Of a stretch of DNA of 64,000 nt, positions 56,821-64,000 are shown in pieces. How positions within the stretch are numbered: the first letter of the stretch is position 1; every line of letters begins with the position of its first letter. The notes beneath the pieces were generated by a model, which worked only from the letters and a program-made list of their open reading frames with translations, was not told the DNA's origin and searched no databases. A program made the translations under genes and the position numbers. This DNA comes from Pararhizobium gei (lineage in GTDB: Bacteria > Pseudomonadota > Alphaproteobacteria > Rhizobiales > Rhizobiaceae): the NCBI RefSeq assembly GCF_029223885.1, contig NZ_CP119409.1, positions 3,496,501-3,560,500 of the forward strand, in the 5' to 3' direction.

Positions 56821-58041
56821 ATGACAAAGACCCGAAAAAATCGCCTTTGCCGCGCAGCCGCGGCCTTCATCACAGCGGCAGCCATATTTGCTTCTTCGCC
56901 GGTTCTGGCCGATGACGGTTTCGAGACATGGATCAACAGCTTCTATGCCACTGCGGCAAAGAGCGGCATCACCAAATCGACCTACCGGAAAGCTTTTGCA
57001 GGCGTGAAGACGCCGGATCCCGACGTGCTCGAAAAGGCTCGTTACCAGCCTGAATTCAAGCACAAGATCTGGGAATATATCGACAGTCGCGTTAATCCGT
57101 ATACGCGCAAGATCGGTCAGGAAATGGCCGTGAAACATGGTCGCACGCTGTCAGCGCTGGAAAAGCATTTCGGCGTCGACAAGACGATCCTTCTCGCCAT
57201 CTGGTCGATGGAGTCGAACTACGGCGCCGTTTTGGAAAAAGACGACCGGCTGCATTATGTTCCGCGCGCACTGGCAACACTCGCCTATGCTGATCCGAAA
57301 CGCTCGAAATATGCAAGAACCCAGTTGATCGCTGCGTTGAAAATCCTCCAGGACGGCGATATCACCCCGCGCGAACTGACCGGCTCCTGGGCAGGCGCCA
57401 TGGGTCACACGCAGTTCATCCCGACGAGCTATCAGCTGTACGCGATCGATGCCGACGGCAACGGCCACAAGGATATCTGGAACTCGGTGCCCGACGCGCT
57501 GGCAACGGCCGCCAATCTTCTCAAGAAGAATGGCTGGCAGGCGGGCCAGACCTGGGGCTACGAGGTGACGCCTCCGGGCAATGGCGGACAATATTCCGGC
57601 CAGACAAAAACGCTTGCACAGTGGGAGGCACTCGGCTTCACACGTCCTAACGGCAAGGGGTTTCGCAATGCCGGCCAGCGCGCCGAGTTGAAGATGCCCG
57701 GCGGCGCAGGCAGCCCGGGCTTCCTGATGACCAAGAACTTCTTCGTCCTCAAGCGCTACAACGCTTCTGATTCCTACGCACTCGGCGTCGGTCTTCTTGC
57801 AGACGAAATCGCCGGCTTTGGCGGAATGCAACAGGCGTGGAGCCGGCCGGATGGTTCGCTCGATATCAAACAGAAGTTCGAGCTTCAATCCCGTCTCAAG
57901 GAGCTAGGCTACTACGACGGCGAGGTCGACGGGAATTTCGGATCTGGCTCCAAGGCTGCAATCCAGGCCTTCCAGAACCGCAACGGCCTGACGCCGGACG
58001 GCGAGCCGACACAGCATGTGCTGAAGGCTCTGCGCAACTAA
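56821..58041 (+). CDS. MltB-like lytic murein transglycosylase with peptidoglycan-binding domain
   Basis: From the ATG at 56821 the product has 406 residues: a signal peptide (CRAAAAFITAAAIFASSPVL), then the Slt2/MltB catalytic domain with glutamate 131 in LAIWSMESNYGAV, and GAMGHTQFIPTSY. The C-terminal 60 residues are a PG-binding domain (LQSRLKELGYYDGEVDGNFG, IQAFQNRNGL). The enzyme cuts glycan strands to leave 1,6-anhydro ends. No lipobox is present, so unlike E. coli MltB it is likely soluble in the periplasm. The hairpin downstream separates it from the SGNH gene. Confidence 0.93.
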   Translation: MTKTRKNRLCRAAAAFITAAAIFASSPVLADDGFETWINSFYATAAKSGITKSTYRKAFAGVKTPDPDVLEKARYQPEFKHKIWEYIDSRVNPYTRKIGQEMAVKHGRTLSALEKHFGVDKTILLAIWSMESNYGAVLEKDDRLHYVPRALATLAYADPKRSKYARTQLIAALKILQDGDITPRELTGSWAGAMGHTQFIPTSYQLYAIDADGNGHKDIWNSVPDALATAANLLKKNGWQAGQTWGYEVTPPGNGGQYSGQTKTLAQWEALGFTRPNGKGFRNAGQRAELKMPGGAGSPGFLMTKNFFVLKRYNASDSYALGVGLLADEIAGFGGMQQAWSRPDGSLDIKQKFELQSRLKELGYYDGEVDGNFGSGSKAAIQAFQNRNGLTPDGEPTQHVLKALRN

Positions 58042-58090
58042 CGACGATCTCGTGCGCTCGCAATTGCGTCGCAATTCGTAGCCATCCTCA

Positions 58091-58124
58091 CTGCAACGCT
58101 CCCTGATGCAGGAGCGTTGTGCAG
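58091..58124 (+). other. Hairpin between the transglycosylase and SGNH genes
   Basis: ACGCTCC and GGAGCGT, extended by CTGC and GCAG, form a strong stem with an eight-base loop. No T run follows. It may be a weak terminator or processing site. Confidence 0.45.
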
Positions 58125-58170
58125 TTGCTCACGATTGCGGTATTGCGAAAAGACAGCGCGGGACGACCGA

Positions 58171-59394
58171 ATGGGTGGCGGAAAAGGCAAGAGGATCTGG
58201 TTTCAGCGGCTGCTGGGCAGCCTACTGGTGATTGCGACCGGCACCGGCGTTTTTCTCATTGAGCCGCCTCGACAGGCCGGAGCGCAGGAGCGCCGCACGA
58301 TCCTCGACATGGTTTTCGGTTTCGGCCGCCGCCGGCCGCCACCGGTCTATGAGGAAGTTCCAATCTACGAACCGCGGCTGAGAGAGCCTGTCCAGCGTCA
58401 AAAACCGCCAAAAGCCAAGCCTCGGGCCAAGCGTGCGCCTGTTGAAGCTGCGCCTGTGATTGTCGAAAAATTGCCCGACGCCAGAAAAGTCCTGGTTGTC
58501 GGAGACTTTGTGGCTGGAAGCATCGGCGACGGCCTGGATACGGCCTTCGAGGAAACGCCCGGTATCGTCATCGAGACGCGCGCCAATGGCTCTTCCGGCC
58601 TTGTTCGCGACGACTATTTCGATTGGCCGAAGGCGCTGCCCGGCTATATCTCCGAGGTCAAGCCATCCGTGATCATCGTTAGCCTCGGCGCCAACGAGCG
58701 GCAACAGATGAAAATCGGCAGCGCTCGGGAAAAATTCGGCACGGATGCATGGCTTGCAGAATATGCGCGTCGCGCTGGTGTACTCGCAGCATCGGCCCGT
58801 GAGGAAAACATCCCGCTTCTCTGGGTCGGTATGCCACCATTCCAGTCCACCGCCATGACCGCGGATATGGTCACGCTCAACGGCATATTTCGCACGGAGG
58901 CGGAAAAGGCGAGCGGGATCTTTATCGACATATGGGACGGTTTTGTCGATGAAAGCGGTAAATTCGTAATGACGGGGTCCGACATCAACGGTCAACAGGT
59001 TCGTCTGCGCGGCGCTGACGGCATTAACCTGACCAAGGCGGGCAAACGCAAGCTTGCCTTCTATGTTGAAAAGAATATCCGCAAGCTGCTCGGCGAAGCC
59101 GCCAGTCCGCCATTGGATATACCCGGGGCCGGTGGTTTGAAAGATCTCGTGATCGCAGCCCCGACTGCTAACGAGGATATTCTTCAGACCCAGCCGATCA
59201 GTCTGAACGACCCTGATCTCGACGGCGGCATGAGCTTGCTCGGCGGCGCGGTGCCGTTCTCGAGCAGCGGCAAGAGTCCCCGCGACCGTCTTGTGGAAAA
59301 AGGCGATGTCAGCGCAGCCCCGGTTGGTCGCGTGGATGATTTTCGGCTCGCCAAACCCGAAACGGTCATCAGCAACCCTGTTATCCGAAATTGA
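58171..59394 (+). CDS. SGNH-hydrolase-like exported protein (DUF459)
   Basis: The 407-residue protein begins with an anchor or signal (LLGSLLVIATGTGVFLIEPP) and a proline- and arginine-rich linker (about 40-100). The DUF459/SGNH part follows: VLVVGDFVAGSIGDGLDTAF with the block I motif altered (GDF instead of GDS), then SVIIVSLGANERQQMKIGSA and the C-terminal GADGINLTKAGKRKLAFYVE, which lacks the usual Asp-x-x-His. The changed nucleophile position suggests a changed or lost hydrolase activity. DUF459 proteins are common in rhizobia, possibly acting in polysaccharide modification. Confidence 0.82.
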   Translation: MGGGKGKRIWFQRLLGSLLVIATGTGVFLIEPPRQAGAQERRTILDMVFGFGRRRPPPVYEEVPIYEPRLREPVQRQKPPKAKPRAKRAPVEAAPVIVEKLPDARKVLVVGDFVAGSIGDGLDTAFEETPGIVIETRANGSSGLVRDDYFDWPKALPGYISEVKPSVIIVSLGANERQQMKIGSAREKFGTDAWLAEYARRAGVLAASAREENIPLLWVGMPPFQSTAMTADMVTLNGIFRTEAEKASGIFIDIWDGFVDESGKFVMTGSDINGQQVRLRGADGINLTKAGKRKLAFYVEKNIRKLLGEAASPPLDIPGAGGLKDLVIAAPTANEDILQTQPISLNDPDLDGGMSLLGGAVPFSSSGKSPRDRLVEKGDVSAAPVGRVDDFRLAKPETVISNPVIRN

Positions 59395-59443
59395 ACCAAC
59401 CGGGGAAAGCCGCCAGCCGGCAGCCTCCTGTTTCCGATCTTGT

Positions 59444-60898
59444 TTAGCGGGGCAGGACCGTCGAGCCCATCAGCGCCTCATCAATCGCCCGTGCCGCCTG
59501 GCGGCCTTCGCGGATGGCCCAGACGACGAGCGACTGACCGCGGCGCACATCGCCGGCAACCCAGAGCTTCTCTACCGAGGTCTTGTAGGCCTTGTCGTCG
59601 GCAACAACATTGGTTGAACCGCGGCGGTCGGTATTGATCGTCAGCTTGTCGCCGAGATCTTTCAGAACGCTGTCGGTGAAGGGGCCGCTAAAACCGATGG
59701 CGATGAAAGCCAGATCCGCTTTGATGACGAATTCCGTGCCTGCGATGGGCTTGCGGCGCTCATCGACCTGTGAGCACTTGACGCCTGTCAAAACCCCGTC
59801 TTCCCCGACGAACTCGAGCGTTGCCACCTGGAACTCCCGCACAGCCCCTTCGGCCTGCGAGGAAGAGGTGCGCATCTTCGTCGCCCAGAAGGGCCAGACG
59901 GCAAGCTTGTCTTCCTTTTCCGGCGGCATCGGGCGGATATCGAGTTGGGTTACCTTGACGGCTCCCTGACGAAAGGCGGTACCGACGCAATCGGATGCGG
60001 TATCTCCGCCGCCGACGACAACGATATGCTTGCCTCCGGCCAGGATCGGATCCGATGGCCAGCCGACGCTGTCGATATTTTCGCGGCCGACACGACGGTT
60101 CTGCTGCACGAGATAAGGCATTGCGTCGTGAACGCCGGCGAATTCGACGCCTGGAATACCAGCATTGCGCGGCGTTTCCGAGCCGCCGCAATAGAGGACG
60201 GCATCATGCTCTTCGATAAGGCTTTCGACGGTACGGTCAACACCGACATTGACGCCGCAATGGAAGGTTACGCCCTCGCCGCGCATTTGATCGACACGGC
60301 GGTCGATGAAGTTCTTTTCCATCTTGAAGTCCGGGATACCGTAGCGGAGAAGACCGCCCGGCTTGGATTCGCGCTCATAGACATGAACCTCATGCCCGGC
60401 ACGGGCAAGCTGCTGCGCGCCCGCCATTCCCGCGGGGCCCGATCCTATAATCGCCACCTTCTTGCCTGTCTTGGTGACAGCGGGTTGCGGCACGATATAG
60501 CCCATCTCATAGGCCTTGTCGGCAATAGCCTGCTCGACGGTCTTGATCGTGACCGGCGCATCTTCAAGGTTCAAAGTACAGGCTTCCTCGCAGGGCGCGG
60601 GGCAGATGCGACCGGTGAATTCCGGAAAATTGTTGGTCGAATGCAGGTTGCGGATCGCCTCGTCCCAATTGCCGTTATAGACCAGATCGTTCCAGTCGGG
60701 GATCTGGTTGTGCACAGGACAACCGGTCGGGCCGTGACAGAAGGGAATGCCGCAGTCCATGCAGCGGGCGGCCTGTTTTTGCACTTCCGGTTCCGACATC
60801 GGGATCGTGAACTCGCGGAAATGCCGGATGCGATCAGACGCCGGCTGATACTTTGCCAGCTGCCGGTCGATTTCCATAAAGCCCGTAACTTTGCCCAT
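59444..60898 (-). CDS. gltD: Glutamate synthase, small subunit
   Basis: GltD passes electrons from NADPH through FAD and iron-sulfur clusters to GltB, which makes glutamate from glutamine and 2-oxoglutarate. The 484 residues show the N-terminal cluster cysteines (CMDCGIPFC, GCPVHN, CPAPCEEAC), the FAD motif VAIIGSGPAGMAGAQQLA near residue 149 and the NADPH motif VVVGGGDTASDCVG near 290. The length is normal. In rhizobia it usually follows gltB directly. Here a vapBC pair lies between, ending 30 bp before the gltD start, so gltD may be read from the vapBC promoter. Confidence 0.96.
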   Translation of the reverse strand: MGKVTGFMEIDRQLAKYQPASDRIRHFREFTIPMSEPEVQKQAARCMDCGIPFCHGPTGCPVHNQIPDWNDLVYNGNWDEAIRNLHSTNNFPEFTGRICPAPCEEACTLNLEDAPVTIKTVEQAIADKAYEMGYIVPQPAVTKTGKKVAIIGSGPAGMAGAQQLARAGHEVHVYERESKPGGLLRYGIPDFKMEKNFIDRRVDQMRGEGVTFHCGVNVGVDRTVESLIEEHDAVLYCGGSETPRNAGIPGVEFAGVHDAMPYLVQQNRRVGRENIDSVGWPSDPILAGGKHIVVVGGGDTASDCVGTAFRQGAVKVTQLDIRPMPPEKEDKLAVWPFWATKMRTSSSQAEGAVREFQVATLEFVGEDGVLTGVKCSQVDERRKPIAGTEFVIKADLAFIAIGFSGPFTDSVLKDLGDKLTINTDRRGSTNVVADDKAYKTSVEKLWVAGDVRRGQSLVVWAIREGRQAARAIDEALMGSTVLPR

Positions 60899-60928
60899 AT
60901 CCTATTGGTCCCCGTGTCTCATCGCCGC

Positions 60929-61327
60929 TCAGCGCAGCCAATTTTCAATCTTAAGTCCCGGCACGCGGGAAAATTCACTCTCGTTTGCAGTCACCAGAAC
61001 CGTATCGAACGCAAGTGCGTGCGCCGCGATGAAAAGGTCGTTCTGCCCGATCAGTTCACCCTGTCTTTCGAGCAAGGCGCGAAGTTTCGCGTAGTGCTCG
61101 TCGCAAGGCGCATTCAACCCCTCCACGGGAAGCTCGGACAGGATGATGTTCAGGCGGTCGGCCAGTTTCCCGGATCCGCGTTTTTCAACACCAAAGCGAA
61201 GTTCGGAAACCACGACAATGCTGGTGAAAATGAACTCTTGGCCGACTTGACCAATCCGTGCCGTCACACGCCCCTGAGGATGATGCATCAAGTCCGATAC
61301 GATATTCGCGTCGAGAAGATACCTCAC
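60929..61327 (-). CDS. vapC: VapC-type PIN-domain toxin
   Basis: VapC toxins are magnesium-dependent ribonucleases that cut tRNA or rRNA. The 132-residue protein has the PIN acidic residues D6 (LLDANIVSD), E42 (SELRFG) and D97 (GQNDLFIAAHAL), with N115 near the last conserved site. The start is a GTG that overlaps the vapB stop by four bases (GTGA), which couples translation. The C-terminal VPGLKIENWLR is the usual ending. It lies between gltB and gltD. Confidence 0.94.
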   Translation of the reverse strand: MRYLLDANIVSDLMHHPQGRVTARIGQVGQEFIFTSIVVVSELRFGVEKRGSGKLADRLNIILSELPVEGLNAPCDEHYAKLRALLERQGELIGQNDLFIAAHALAFDTVLVTANESEFSRVPGLKIENWLR

Positions 61328-61596
61328 TTTTCGTGAGATCCGCCAAGATCGACGGCTTCGGGCGGAAGGTCGTCAATCTCAGGCATCCAGTCTTCCTTAG
61401 CAAGCGGCTCCATTGCTGCGAGCAACTCCAACAGGGAGCCGCGTTTCAACGGGTGGACAATCAGATCGCCTTTCGTGTCCATTCTAATTTCGACCTGATC
61501 CGCTTCGAATTCGAATTCCTTCGGAATCCTGATCGCGCGACTGCGTCCGTTAAAAAAGACCTGTGCCACCTTGACGATACTCGCATGTTCGTTCAT
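61324..61596 (-). CDS. vapB: VapB-type antitoxin
   Basis: The 90-residue protein starts MNEHASIVKVAQVFFNGRSR and continues AIRIPKEFEFEADQV, an AbrB/SpoVT (VagC-like) DNA-binding fold. The C-terminal half (LLAAMEPLAKEDWMPEIDDL) is the toxin-binding tail, probably disordered alone. The ATG at 61596 is chosen since GGAGG lies six bases before it; an ATG four codons earlier contains that site. The gene overlaps vapC and follows a long palindrome in the gltB-vapB gap. Confidence 0.93.
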   Translation of the reverse strand: MNEHASIVKVAQVFFNGRSRAIRIPKEFEFEADQVEIRMDTKGDLIVHPLKRGSLLELLAAMEPLAKEDWMPEIDDLPPEAVDLGGSHEK

Positions 61597-61606
61597 CGCC
61601 ACCTCC

Positions 61607-61637
61607 ATTTGTCATATGCCAGTGTCATATCACAAAT
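61607..61637. promoter_or_regulatory. 31-bp palindrome upstream of vapB, likely VapBC operator
   Basis: Thirteen of fifteen base pairs match around the centre at 61622: ATTTGT/ACAAAT, ATATG/CATAT and CA/TG. It lies between the gltB stop and the vapB start, ending 10 bp before vapB. VapBC complexes usually bind such a site to repress their own promoter. Confidence 0.75.
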
Positions 61638-61652
61638 ACAGCCATCCCTCAA

Positions 61653-64000
<2,348 letters not shown>

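Overview
The window looks like part of the main chromosome of a member of the Rhizobiaceae (Hyphomicrobiales, Alphaproteobacteria). The genus is not decided by what is visible. The case rests on gene content and order: zapA next to 6S RNA and the formyl-tetrahydrofolate cyclo-ligase, a tkt-gap-pgk-class I fba glycolysis block, rcdA, gapR, homospermidine synthase, a Brucella-type Omp10 lipoprotein, the pyk/DUF1036/N-formylglutamate/DUF1244/GapR block, and typical rhizobial palindromic repeats. The DNA is GC-rich and densely coded, with long antisense open frames opposite most genes. I see no tRNA, rRNA, CRISPR array, IS element or prophage.

Layout. 1-7.9 kb: a cut-off AbrB-type antitoxin beside ruvC, a flavin monooxygenase, yebC, two secreted proteins, a YmdB-type phosphodiesterase and fau. 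A DUF1127-like/LysR divergent pair then separates fau from 6S RNA and zapA. 8.1-14.3 kb: tkt, gap, a glycolipid-binding-domain protein, pgk and fba. 14.3-20.5 kb: an MFS carrier, a candidate 77-nt sRNA, rcdA, rpmE, an ABC half-transporter and an orphan Bug-type binding protein. 20.5-30.9 kb: an ExbB/MotA-like plus OmpA-like pair, an inositol-phosphatase-like enzyme, efp, a Sel1 protein, a ThiE-like protein, a TauE exporter with a small ArsR regulator, two divergent DUF465 genes, purEK and rpmJ. 31-41.5 kb: an alpha/beta hydrolase, pyk, DUF1036, an N-formylglutamate amidohydrolase, DUF1244, gapR, a DUF882 peptidase, a sigma-54 response regulator and pepF. 41.5-46.4 kb: pabB-pabC carrying two repeat elements, a diguanylate cyclase and hss. 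46.5-64 kb: omp10, a two-module RTX protein, a nucleotidase-LysM fusion, hemH, qmcA-nfeD, an outer-membrane barrel, galU, an MltB-like transglycosylase, an SGNH protein, and gltD-vapC-vapB-gltB.

How it fits together. Most genes are housekeeping: central carbon metabolism (tkt, gap, pgk, fba, pyk), purine, folate and haem synthesis, nitrogen assimilation (gltBD), polyamine synthesis, envelope upkeep, and cell-cycle or chromatin functions (zapA, rcdA, gapR). The interest lies in what has been placed into this framework. Toxin-antitoxin genes sit in two conserved loci, behind ruvC and between gltB and gltD, each next to its own palindrome. A 160-bp palindromic element is read through in frame inside pabC. 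A second inverted-repeat pair sits just before pabB. A LysR/DUF1127 pair splits the 6S RNA neighbourhood. The RTX protein is a tandem duplication of a roughly 187-residue module whose non-RTX half I do not recognise.
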